62,118 nt of DNA from Clostridium sp. CCUG 7971 (GTDB taxonomy: Bacteria > Bacillota > Clostridia > Peptostreptococcales > Peptostreptococcaceae): the NCBI RefSeq assembly GCF_017590215.1, contig NZ_JAFFPK010000008.1, forward strand, positions 1 to 62,118, written 5' to 3'. A program made the position numbers and the translations under genes. The first letter of the stretch is position 1. Each line of letters begins with the position of its first letter. The notes beneath the pieces are model-generated. The model was given only the letters and a program-made list of their open reading frames with translations. It had not been told where the DNA came from and ran no database searches. Positions 36,101 through 44,710 of the stretch are shown one piece after another.

Positions 36101-37564
36101 TTATTTTTTTTGATCTGCCATCCACTTGTTGTATTGTTCTTGTATATTAGCCATAACTTTATCAATCCCAGCAGATTTTAATTTCTTATTTAATTCTCCT
36201 AAGTATTTATCTGTATCTACAGATCCTGTGAATAATGGAGCTTTAAATTCTTGAACTATATTAGATATAGTTGCTAATTCTGTACTTATATCAGTTGTAT
36301 CTACATAGAATCCTAATGTTGGAGATGCCACTGCTTTTTCATTGAATTTTTCATATTGTTCTATTCTATCCTTAGGGTCAGTATCGAAGTTTTTAGTTAA
36401 AAATACATTTCCTAAAGCCCAAGAAGGCATGTTATAAGCTTTAGCTTCTTCAGTTTTAGTTATAGTTTTATCTTCATTAGTCTTGTAGTGAACATCTTCT
36501 ATTCCTCTATCTATTAAGTTTCTTAAGTACTCATCTGTATTTAATAAGTTTAAGAATTTCATAGCTTCTTCTGGATGTTTAGATGCTGCTGATATTGACA
36601 TTACAGAACCTGTAACAGAGTTATTTATAGTTAAAGGATCATGCATTTCACTATATTTAATTGGATATCCTGCATTTGAAGACCACATTTCTCCTGCACC
36701 TGGTGCATATTGTTCTTTTCTAACAAACCAGTTTTGAACACTCATTTCATGTGGATCTGTATCTGTTGAAGCTTGTGTATGTATAAATCCTTTTTGGTAG
36801 AATCTTCTTAATGTATCTAAAGTCTTTTTAACATCTTTTTGTTCATATATATTTACAACCTTAGTTGTATCACCCTCTAAAGCTATACCAAATGGTAAAT
36901 TTTCTCCTAATAATAAATCATATGGCATATATGGTACAAAAGTTGATCCTGCTGACATAGGCATTTTTAAGTCTGGCTTTTTAGCTTTAACTACTTCTAA
37001 TACTTTTTCTAAATCTTCTAATGTTTTAACATTAGTCATATCTACACCAATCTCTTTTGCCATATCTGCATTGTAAGCCCAAACCATTTGTTGTCCAACT
37101 TCTTTATTAGCTGGCACTCCGTATAATTTTCCATTTATAGAAGCTCCTTCTAAGAATAAAGGATTTATAGCTTCTTTTAATTCTTTTCCATTCTTTTCTA
37201 ATAAATCACTTATTTCTAAGTAAGCTCCTTTTTGAGCATTTAATGCATAGTCACTTGCAAATGCTATATCAAATGGTTCACCTGAAGAAGTTATAACTTG
37301 CATTTTTTGACCATAATCACCCCAGTCAACCATTCTTAAATCTAATGTGACACCTATTTTTTCCGCTGTATATTTGTTTACTTCTTCCATAACCTTTGCT
37401 TGGTCTGGTTGTGGAGTTCCTATCATATACCACACTAATTCAACATTGTCTCCATTACCTTTTTTAGCTTCATCAGACTTTTTAGTGCTTGAGCATCCTG
37501 TAAGTATCGCTGATGATGCTATTGTTACTGCTAAAAATAAACTAGATATTTTTTTGAATTTCAT
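36101..37564 (-). CDS. ABC transporter solute-binding lipoprotein (CUT1, LplA/YtcQ-like)
   Basis: A 487-residue family-1 extracellular binding protein. The signal peptide ends in a lipobox LTGC with the lipid-bearing Cys at residue 24, and a Ser/Lys linker follows. The start at 37564 places GGGGGA eight bases upstream; the frame extends five codons further but without a site. It is paired with two LplB/LplC-type permeases, a subgroup that imports oligosaccharides. By context it should bind the oligomannose glycan released by the GH85. It resembles the streptococcal N-glycan importer layout. Confidence 0.92.
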   Translation of the reverse strand: MKFKKISSLFLAVTIASSAILTGCSSTKKSDEAKKGNGDNVELVWYMIGTPQPDQAKVMEEVNKYTAEKIGVTLDLRMVDWGDYGQKMQVITSSGEPFDIAFASDYALNAQKGAYLEISDLLEKNGKELKEAINPLFLEGASINGKLYGVPANKEVGQQMVWAYNADMAKEIGVDMTNVKTLEDLEKVLEVVKAKKPDLKMPMSAGSTFVPYMPYDLLLGENLPFGIALEGDTTKVVNIYEQKDVKKTLDTLRRFYQKGFIHTQASTDTDPHEMSVQNWFVRKEQYAPGAGEMWSSNAGYPIKYSEMHDPLTINNSVTGSVMSISAASKHPEEAMKFLNLLNTDEYLRNLIDRGIEDVHYKTNEDKTITKTEEAKAYNMPSWALGNVFLTKNFDTDPKDRIEQYEKFNEKAVASPTLGFYVDTTDISTELATISNIVQEFKAPLFTGSVDTDKYLGELNKKLKSAGIDKVMANIQEQYNKWMADQKK

Positions 37565-37605
37565 AATAAAATCCCCCACTTATTATTTTTTTAATGTATA
37601 TTTTA

Positions 37606-38556
37606 TTACTCTTTTACCCCACCTATAGTTAATCCGCTTATAAAGTATTTTTGGAAGAATGGATATGTACATGCTATTGGTAATGTTGATATTACTACCA
37701 TTGCCATTCTAACAGATTCTTGAGGTAATGTTGACATAACTTGTCCACTTAACATTGCATTTTGCCTTATAAATTCCATATTCTTTTCTATCTTCATAAG
37801 CATGTGTTGTAGTGGAACTAATTCTTGATAATCAACATATAGCATTGCATTAAACCAGTCATTCCAATATGCTAATGTAGAGAATAATGCTATTGTTGCT
37901 ATACCCGGTAGAGCTAGTGGTATAACCATCTTTATAAATATCTTAAACTCACTTGCACCATCTATTCTAGCTGACTCTATTATTGACTCTGGAACAGACT
38001 TTTGGAAGAATGTTCTCATTACTATTATGTTAAATGAATTAAATGCTAGCGGTAATATTAATGCCCATATAGTATTTTTAAGACCTAATACTTGAGTCAT
38101 AACTATGTATGAAGGAACCATACCTCCTCCAAATAACATAGTAAAGAATACTAAGAACATAAACTGTTTTCTAAATGCGAAGTTTGGTCTAGATATTGCA
38201 TATGCATATGTAGATACCATACTTACATTTATTAAAGTTCCTAATACTGTTACAATTATTGTTACTATATAAGATTGAGCTAATTGCCCACCTGATTCAA
38301 TTAAATATTTATAAGCATCTAAACTCCACTCTTTTGGGAATATAGAATACCCATGTTGTATTAACGATTGTTCTGATGTTAAAGATATTACAATAACAAA
38401 TACAAATGGGAATATGCATGCTATTGAGAATATCGCTAATATTATGTTTGTTATTATATTTGTTATACCTGTAAACCCTTCATTATAAGCCTTTTTCTTT
38501 TTCTTAGAAGAGCGTACTGGCTTTTTTGCATCTTTTTTAATTGCTTGTGAATCCAT
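37606..38556 (-). CDS. ABC transporter permease, LplC/YtcP-like
   Basis: A 316-residue inner-membrane permease of the MalG type with about six helices. The cytoplasmic EAA loop reads ESARIDGASEFKIFIKMVIPLALPG near residue 200 and docks with the ATPase. An N-terminal Lys/Ser-rich cytoplasmic tail of about 25 residues precedes helix 1. The only possible ATG (38556) is 24 bases from the GGGGGA site, with a small hairpin between; an in-frame TAA lies just upstream. It follows the LplB-like gene by 37 bases. Confidence 0.93.
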   Translation of the reverse strand: MDSQAIKKDAKKPVRSSKKKKKAYNEGFTGITNIITNIILAIFSIACIFPFVFVIVISLTSEQSLIQHGYSIFPKEWSLDAYKYLIESGGQLAQSYIVTIIVTVLGTLINVSMVSTYAYAISRPNFAFRKQFMFLVFFTMLFGGGMVPSYIVMTQVLGLKNTIWALILPLAFNSFNIIVMRTFFQKSVPESIIESARIDGASEFKIFIKMVIPLALPGIATIALFSTLAYWNDWFNAMLYVDYQELVPLQHMLMKIEKNMEFIRQNAMLSGQVMSTLPQESVRMAMVVISTLPIACTYPFFQKYFISGLTIGGVKE

Positions 38557-38564
38557 ATTTTATC

Positions 38565-38578
38565 GGCAAATAAATGCC
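38565..38578 (-). other. Small hairpin between ribosome-binding site and start of the LplC-like gene
   Basis: GGCA-TTTATT-TGCC on the minus strand lies between GGGGGAGA (38579-38586) and ATG 38556. It is a second case in this window of a hairpin that would shorten an overlong spacer. Confidence 0.35.
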
Positions 38579-38593
38579 TCTCCCCCTTCTATT

Positions 38594-39523
38594 TTAGAAT
38601 AAACCATATTCAGGATCTATTTTCTTAACTGCAAAGTTTGTAGCCATTATTAATATAAATCCTACTATAGCTTGATATAAACCTGCTGCTGTACTCATTC
38701 CTATATTCCCCATATTCATAAGTCCTTTATAAATATATGTATCTATAACATCTGTTACAGGATATAAAACAGCTGAGTTTCTTGGTACTTGATAGAATAA
38801 TCCAAAGTCTGATCTGAATATTCCTCCGATTGCCATTATTGTAAGTATTATCATTAAAGGTACTATTAAAGGTATAGTTATATTTTTTATTTGTTGCCAT
38901 TTACTAGCTCCATCTATTGTCGCTGCTTCATAATAAGTTTTATCAATACCTACTATTGCCGCTAAATAAACTATACTTCCATATCCAACACCTTTCCATA
39001 TATTCATAAATACAAGTATTCCTGGCCAATGTTTCGGTTCACTATACCAAGACACAGGATCTACCCCAAATGCGCCTAATACTGAATTAAGCATTCCTTT
39101 ATCAAAGCTTAAGAAACTAAATACAAAGTAACTTACTATAACCCACGATAAGAAGTGAGGGAATAACATACTAGTTTGATATATTTTCCCCAATTTTTTA
39201 TTCGATATTTCGCTAAGTGCTATAGCTACAAATACTGCAAATATTAGTCCTAATAGTATGAATACTAAATTGTATACAACAGTATTTCTAGTGATTCTAA
39301 ATGCATCTCCACTACTAAATAAGAATTCAAAGTTATCAAACCCTACCCATTTACTATTAATTAAACTTTCTATAAATCCACCCGAACTTATTTTAAAGTC
39401 TTTAAATGCTAATACTGTACCAAACATTGGTAAGTATGAGAATATTAATAACCATATAGTTCCTGGTAAAACCATCAATAGCCATGATTTGTTTTTCCAT
39501 AATTTCTTTAGAAATTTTTTCAC
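38594..39523 (-). CDS. ABC transporter permease, LplB-like
   Basis: A 309-residue MalF-type permease with six helices and the EAA loop EAATIDGASKWQQIKNITIPLIVP near residue 195. It forms the membrane pore with the LplC-like partner. No ATPase gene is in the locus; CUT1 importers of this subgroup typically share an MsmX-type ATPase encoded elsewhere. The start is a GTG at 39523, eight bases after AGAGGGG; a GTG at 39532 overlaps the site. It is first in the importer-GH125 unit. Confidence 0.92.
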   Translation of the reverse strand: MKKFLKKLWKNKSWLLMVLPGTIWLLIFSYLPMFGTVLAFKDFKISSGGFIESLINSKWVGFDNFEFLFSSGDAFRITRNTVVYNLVFILLGLIFAVFVAIALSEISNKKLGKIYQTSMLFPHFLSWVIVSYFVFSFLSFDKGMLNSVLGAFGVDPVSWYSEPKHWPGILVFMNIWKGVGYGSIVYLAAIVGIDKTYYEAATIDGASKWQQIKNITIPLIVPLMIILTIMAIGGIFRSDFGLFYQVPRNSAVLYPVTDVIDTYIYKGLMNMGNIGMSTAAGLYQAIVGFILIMATNFAVKKIDPEYGLF

Positions 39524-39613
39524 TATATCCACCCCTCTCTTTACTTATATTTTACCATCAGGCAAATGTTTTCTAAAGTTTACAATTATTAGATTAGCTA
39601 CACAAATCTTACT

Positions 39614-39629
39614 AAGTATACGTTTTCCG
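39614..39629 (-). promoter_or_regulatory. cre-like site upstream of the importer operon
   Basis: CGGAAAACGTATACTT on the minus strand fits the catabolite-response-element pattern around the AACG-N-WWWC core, with mismatches at the ends. It lies ~90 bases before the permease start and downstream of the two-component terminator. CcpA control is inferred. Confidence 0.35.
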
Positions 39630-39652
39630 AAACTATTTTTTATAAAACACAT

Positions 39653-39690
39653 AAAAAAGGTTAGTAATAACTTATTACCAACCTTTTTTA
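39653..39690 (-). terminator. Terminator after the response regulator
   Basis: An AAAAAAGGTT-GTAATA stem with complement and a TTTTTT run directly past the stop at 39703. It ends the yesL-type/kinase/regulator unit. Confidence 0.9.
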
Positions 39691-39702
39691 ATTAATTTAT
39701 AA

Positions 39703-41193
39703 TTATAAATTAATTTTTCTCCACTCACTTGGAGTTACTCCAACAATATTTTTGAATTTACGATAAAAATAATTTTTATTGGTATACCCCACTAAAATCC
39801 CTATTTCACTAGCTTTAAGAGTTGTATCTGATAATAATTTTTTAGCTTTATTAACTCTAAAGTTATTTATATAATCTGAAAATAATGTTCCCGTTTCTCT
39901 TTGGAATAACTGGCCTAAATATATAGCATTAATATTTAATTTATCGCTTATTTCTTTTAAATTTAAATCATGTTTATAATTATCTTCTATATACTCTAGT
40001 AACTTTAATATAACAGGGCTTATGCTTTCGTTTGCTTGTTCTAATTTAGTTTGTATATGCTTAAGCATATTAATTAATTGAAGCTCTATTTCATCTACAG
40101 TACTATGATTATTTACTATACATTCAAAATATTTATGCAAATCTTTTATAATTTTAGATTCATTAAAATAATTATAGACATTTAAAAATATTTCTACTGA
40201 TTTCATTTTAATTTGTTTTGGAGTTAAATCTTCTTCACTTTTTAGTTCTCTAAAAATTTGATTAATGTAGTCTGAAGTTTTAGATATATCTTTATTTACT
40301 AACATTTTTTTTAACTCTTCAAACTCTATATACGTATCATTTTGTTTTAATCCCTGCTCTTTATAAATTTTAACCCACGATTTATCTGAACATATCATTT
40401 TATATTCATTAATTTCTAATGAAGCTTTATAACTTTTGTATATATCTTTAACTGAATCTACATATTTGCCTACACTTATATAAACTAAAGAATTGCTTTC
40501 TTTCATTATATCGGCTTTAAGTTGAGATAATTCACTTGTTAATATATCTTTATTTTTTTCATTAACAATTAGTAAAGCTCTAGATTTAGATTTTATACAG
40601 TATATAAATTTATTATTTTTTATTTTTTCTTTTAATATGATGCTTATATCGCAAGATATGTCACTTAGCTCTATCATAGCTACACAATAATTATCTTCTT
40701 TAAATACTATATTTAATTCCTCTAAATCACTTGTAGTACTTTCTTCGTATTCTTCAGTTAATAATTTTAATAGTAGGTTATTTTTTACTATGCTTTTATC
40801 TAGTATATTTTTTTCTTTTAGTTTTATATTTTTGTATACATTTTTTAAGTTTTCAGATAATTCATCTGTATCTATCGGTTTTAGTAAATAATTTTCTGCA
40901 CCCATATTCATAGCACGTTTAGCGTATTTAAACTCTTGAAATGCACTAAGTACTATAAAGTTAGTATCATAATTTTCTTCTTTTAATTTACTAATTAATT
41001 CTAAACCTGTCATTTTAGGCATCATTATATCTGTTATTATTAAATCAATATCACATTTTATTATCTCATTAAATCCATCTTCTCCATTACCTGCACTTCC
41101 AACAATATTAAAACCATATTCTTCCCAAGGAACGATGTATCTTAATCCTTCTAATATAAATGGCTCATCGTCTAATAAATATACACTATACAT
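39703..41193 (-). CDS. Response regulator, YesN-type (REC plus AraC domain)
   Basis: A 496-residue regulator. The N-terminal receiver has DDE at residues 8-10 and the phospho-acceptor Asp55 in LIITDIMMPKM. A middle region of unknown fold follows. The C-terminal AraC double helix-turn-helix (~395-496) includes YIEDNYKHDLNLKEISDKLNIN and VGYTNKNYFYRKFKNIVG. Start at 41193: GGGGA lies five bases upstream; two earlier ATGs overlap it. It overlaps the kinase gene by 8 bases. It probably activates the importer genes directly downstream in response to glycan sensing. Confidence 0.92.
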   Translation of the reverse strand: MYSVYLLDDEPFILEGLRYIVPWEEYGFNIVGSAGNGEDGFNEIIKCDIDLIITDIMMPKMTGLELISKLKEENYDTNFIVLSAFQEFKYAKRAMNMGAENYLLKPIDTDELSENLKNVYKNIKLKEKNILDKSIVKNNLLLKLLTEEYEESTTSDLEELNIVFKEDNYCVAMIELSDISCDISIILKEKIKNNKFIYCIKSKSRALLIVNEKNKDILTSELSQLKADIMKESNSLVYISVGKYVDSVKDIYKSYKASLEINEYKMICSDKSWVKIYKEQGLKQNDTYIEFEELKKMLVNKDISKTSDYINQIFRELKSEEDLTPKQIKMKSVEIFLNVYNYFNESKIIKDLHKYFECIVNNHSTVDEIELQLINMLKHIQTKLEQANESISPVILKLLEYIEDNYKHDLNLKEISDKLNINAIYLGQLFQRETGTLFSDYINNFRVNKAKKLLSDTTLKASEIGILVGYTNKNYFYRKFKNIVGVTPSEWRKINL

Positions 41194-42919
41194 CTTCATC
41201 CCCATCCTTTAAAATTGGTAGCTTGATTTTTACAATAGTCCATTCAAACTCTTTGCTACTGATTTCTAACCCATAGCTATCTCCAAATTTTAATTTTAAT
41301 CTGTTATTTATATTCATTAATCCTATTGAATTTGTTTTTTGTAGGTTTTTTACAAGTTGTTCTTTAATCATTAATAAGACTTTTTCATTTATTCCAACCC
41401 CATTATCTTTTATAACGATTTCAATATCTTCATTTAACTTTATTACGTCTATTTGTATCTTATTATCGCTTCGATCTTTTCTTATACCATGGTTTATAAC
41501 ATTTTCAACTATTGGCTGTAAAATAAATTTTGGTACTATATAATCCATTGATTCTTCATCAATATTTATAGTATAGTCAAATATTCCTTTATACCTTGTA
41601 CAACATAGATTTAAATACATCTTACAATATTTTATTTCTTCACTTAATAAGACCATACTTCCATTGTTATAAGTAGAATACCTAAACATACCTGCTAAAC
41701 TGTATATCATACCTGCTACTTCTGTATTCTTACTAGAAAGTGCACACATTCTTATAACTTCTAACATGTTATATAAAAAATGAGGCTTTATCTGTGCTTG
41801 AAGTGCATTTATTTCTGCTTGCTTTTGTTTAACCTGAGATATATAATTTTTATTTATATTATATTGTAGACTTTCACTCATTTTATCTATTCCCATAGCT
41901 ATCATGTCTAACTCATCATCTTCTTTTTCTATATTAAATCTCGCATCTAAGTTCCCTTTTTTAATTTCGTCTATACATCGCATCATTTTTTTTAATTTTA
42001 ATGAATATCTTTGTATTATAAAATAAGTAATTAATATTATTGTTAGAATACATATTAAAGATATAATTCCTATTTTTAATACAATACTTTTTATACCTAA
42101 GGCTTCATTATTTATTAAACTTATATATTTAAGTTTGGTTTGAGCATCCTCTTTAAGGCTAATTATAGGCTCATTATCAAGCAAAGTTTTAACATGTATA
42201 GTATTATTTTTTGGCGAATAACTTTCTTGTCCTATTTTTTTAATGTAATCTTTTTTAATATTTTTATCTGAACTAAATACTATATCTTTATTTTCATCAC
42301 AAATAACTAAATCTCCCTTTAAGTTTGTGTTTTTTAGTATTTTATTTAATTCATTTATATCAAAATATATATCCAGATACCCTATTGTATACATAGAATC
42401 TACATTTTTTATAGGCTTTGTAATTTTTCTCATCGATGAGTTTTGCTTTTTTAAGTTGTACCACTTATTATGATTTAAGACTATCTCACTTTTATATTCC
42501 TTATCCTTATCATTAACTACTACTGCTAAAACATCACTTCTATTAGATAGCATCGTATCTAGCAAGTACTTTAAATCAATTGGAGTTTTGCTTCTAATTG
42601 AGAATCTGTCTAATTTATAACTTAAATATTCTTCATATGATGATGTTGTTAAAACCTGAATTTCATTTGTTACATCCGATTGCGTATTTACACCATTTAT
42701 AATTGAATTACTGATTGTATTTTGTTCTTCAAATCTTTTTTCTATATTAAATATTACTTCTGAATGGATATTTAGCTCATTTTGAATTTCATTTTCTATA
42801 TAGTAACTTAAAAATATATTTGCTAGTAAAAATATAGATATTATGGTTATAGCTGAATATATAAGTAACATTTTATTGAATAATTTATTTTTTATATACT
42901 TAGTGTATAGTCTTTTCAA
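41186..42919 (-). CDS. Sensor histidine kinase, YesM-type
   Basis: A 577-residue membrane sensor with TM helices at ~17-40 and ~279-303 around an extracellular Cache-like sensing domain, then HAMP (~305-355). The His_kinase domain has the phospho-acceptor His380 in QIKPHFLYN, and the ATPase has ENVINHG, DNGVG and IGLMNINNRL. The start is TTG (42919) behind GGGAGTGG. YesM-type sensors commonly regulate oligosaccharide ABC systems. It is encoded between the DUF624 gene and its regulator. Confidence 0.93.
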   Translation of the reverse strand: MKRLYTKYIKNKLFNKMLLIYSAITIISIFLLANIFLSYYIENEIQNELNIHSEVIFNIEKRFEEQNTISNSIINGVNTQSDVTNEIQVLTTSSYEEYLSYKLDRFSIRSKTPIDLKYLLDTMLSNRSDVLAVVVNDKDKEYKSEIVLNHNKWYNLKKQNSSMRKITKPIKNVDSMYTIGYLDIYFDINELNKILKNTNLKGDLVICDENKDIVFSSDKNIKKDYIKKIGQESYSPKNNTIHVKTLLDNEPIISLKEDAQTKLKYISLINNEALGIKSIVLKIGIISLICILTIILITYFIIQRYSLKLKKMMRCIDEIKKGNLDARFNIEKEDDELDMIAMGIDKMSESLQYNINKNYISQVKQKQAEINALQAQIKPHFLYNMLEVIRMCALSSKNTEVAGMIYSLAGMFRYSTYNNGSMVLLSEEIKYCKMYLNLCCTRYKGIFDYTINIDEESMDYIVPKFILQPIVENVINHGIRKDRSDNKIQIDVIKLNEDIEIVIKDNGVGINEKVLLMIKEQLVKNLQKTNSIGLMNINNRLKLKFGDSYGLEISSKEFEWTIVKIKLPILKDGDEDV

Positions 42920-42930
42920 GTCGCCACTCC

Positions 42931-43545
42931 CTATGCGCTAAGAGTTTTCTTTAAATGTAAAAATCTCTTGTATAATATATGCATTACCCAATAAGACGGT
43001 ATAACCATAAAGAAAAATGGAATTAATCCTGGACTACCTTTTACAAAATAATAAATTAATCCAAATCCTATTCCTATTAGGACTGTTTGCATTGGACTAG
43101 TTAATGCTAGTATAAATGAGTTCTTTATATAATCTTTTATACTCAATTCAAAGTGCACATATGTAGGGAAGAAGTAAATAAATGCTACACTTACAAAGAA
43201 TAATACTGCCATTACTAATATATATAGCGCTGTTGAATATAAAGCTTCCATTTTATATAAAATATTAAGATCCATTGCTAAAAATATAAATACACCAACA
43301 AAAAACAGACCACATTTATTAGTATTTTTAAATTCCTTTATATATACATCTTTAAATGTTTTAAATATAGGTATATCTAACTCGCCTTGAACCCACTTTC
43401 TTAGTATATAAAATGTTGTTACTGTTGCTGGCATAATACCTAGTACTACACCTCCCATTACGGTAAATGCAACCCATAGAAAGTTGAGTATTAAAAATCT
43501 GTAAATCCACTCACAAAAATTGATTAGTATTCCATCTAATTTCAT
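42931..43545 (-). CDS. DUF624 (YesL-like) membrane protein
   Basis: A 204-residue protein with four to five predicted membrane helices (for example residues 14-40, 75-95, 100-125 and 165-185). The family is encoded with YesM/YesN and LplABC genes in many Firmicutes; its role is unknown, perhaps modulating the sensor or importer. TGGGGTGA precedes the ATG, and 11 bases separate it from the kinase. It opens the regulatory unit, downstream of the manA terminator. Confidence 0.88.
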   Translation of the reverse strand: MKLDGILINFCEWIYRFLILNFLWVAFTVMGGVVLGIMPATVTTFYILRKWVQGELDIPIFKTFKDVYIKEFKNTNKCGLFFVGVFIFLAMDLNILYKMEALYSTALYILVMAVLFFVSVAFIYFFPTYVHFELSIKDYIKNSFILALTSPMQTVLIGIGFGLIYYFVKGSPGLIPFFFMVIPSYWVMHILYKRFLHLKKTLSA

Positions 43546-43624
43546 AAAATCACCCCAGTTGTATTTTTGTTTATTATCATTTCAGTATAAAACATTTTCC
43601 CTAGTTACATTATAATATATTAAA

Positions 43625-43671
43625 ATAAAAGTTTTAAGCCTATTTTATAATAAACTTAAAACCTTTATTTT
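43625..43671 (-). terminator. Terminator after manA
   Basis: AAAGGTTTTAAG pairs with CTTAAAACTTT around a long AT loop, then T-rich sequence. It separates manA from the regulatory unit. Confidence 0.7.
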
Positions 43672-43677
43672 CAAATA

Positions 43678-44628
43678 TTAAATATGAGAGCAAATTATTT
43701 CCATATTACCTTCTATTTTAAAGTCTTTTATCTCAAATGGTAATATAAAATTAACTCCCTTATTTAATAAATATTCTCTAGAGTCTAAATGTATTTTACC
43801 ACTACCTTCTAAGACACTATATAACGTAAATGGTTTATCATGTGTAAATTTACATTCTCCAAATATATCTAGCTTATGTACACTAAAGAATTCATTACTT
43901 ATAAAAGTTGTACATTTATATGTATCCTTTGAAACTACACTATAGTTATTATTATCTTCGATATGAGGAACTGTTGAAACATCTATTGATTTTTGTACAT
44001 GTAATTCACGTTTATTTCCATCATTATCAACTCTATCATAATCATAAACTCTATATGTAGTATCTGAGTTTTGTTGAGTTTCTAAAACTAAGGTTCCTTT
44101 ACATAACGCGTGTATAGTTCCGCTTGGAACATAGAAAAAATCTCCCTTTTTAATTTTAACTCTTCTAAGAAGATTATCCCACTCATCGTTTTCTATCATT
44201 TTTTGTAATTCTTCTTTATTTTTAGCATTATGTCCAAATATCATCTCTGCATCATCATCACAATCTATAATATACCAACATTCTGTTTTTCCAAGTTCTC
44301 CATTTTCATTTACTTTAGCGTATTTATCATCTGGATGAACTTGAACTGATAAATTATCATTTGCATCTAATATTTTAGTAAGTAAAGGGAATTTTTCTCC
44401 TCCTATATTCCCAAATAATTCTCTATTTTCATTCCAAACTCTAGATAATGTTTTTCCTTTATACTTTCCATTTTGTATTTCACAATCTCCATTTTCATGA
44501 GAACTTATAGCCCAACATTCCCCTGTATTATCAGATGGAATATCGTAATTAAATTTATTTTTTAACTCGCTTCCGCCCCATATTCTATACATAAATAAAG
44601 GCTTTAAAAATAATGGTTCCATAAACAT
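43678..44628 (-). CDS. manA: Mannose-6-phosphate isomerase, class I
   Basis: A 316-residue type I phosphomannose isomerase converting mannose 6-phosphate to fructose 6-phosphate. The zinc ligands are visible: Gln96 and His98 in VQVHPDD, Glu116 in GKTECWY and His173 in GTIHAL. The C-terminal cupin is shorter than in E. coli, as usual for Firmicutes. AAGGAGA precedes the ATG. It is the third gene after two GH38 mannosidases, so it drains the mannose they release, provided a kinase makes mannose 6-phosphate; the ROK kinases are candidates. Confidence 0.95.
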   Translation of the reverse strand: MFMEPLFLKPLFMYRIWGGSELKNKFNYDIPSDNTGECWAISSHENGDCEIQNGKYKGKTLSRVWNENRELFGNIGGEKFPLLTKILDANDNLSVQVHPDDKYAKVNENGELGKTECWYIIDCDDDAEMIFGHNAKNKEELQKMIENDEWDNLLRRVKIKKGDFFYVPSGTIHALCKGTLVLETQQNSDTTYRVYDYDRVDNDGNKRELHVQKSIDVSTVPHIEDNNNYSVVSKDTYKCTTFISNEFFSVHKLDIFGECKFTHDKPFTLYSVLEGSGKIHLDSREYLLNKGVNFILPFEIKDFKIEGNMEIICSHI

Positions 44629-44680
44629 ATTATCTCCTTAAAATTAATCTTGCTCATATTTCTTAAATTTTATAGTATAT

Positions 44681-44709
44681 AAAAAAGCTGCCTTTTAAGA
44701 CAGCCTTTT
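44681..44709 (-). terminator. Hairpin/terminator between the first GH38 gene and manA
   Basis: GCTGTC-TTAAAA-GGCAGC stem followed by a TTTTTT run on the minus strand, directly after the GH38 stop. It probably reduces read-through into manA. Confidence 0.75.
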
Positions 44710-44710
44710 A

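Noticed and set aside
36101-39523. ABC importer without ATPase as a broken system
   Set aside because: LplABC-type importers normally share an MsmX-like ATPase encoded elsewhere, so the absence is expected.
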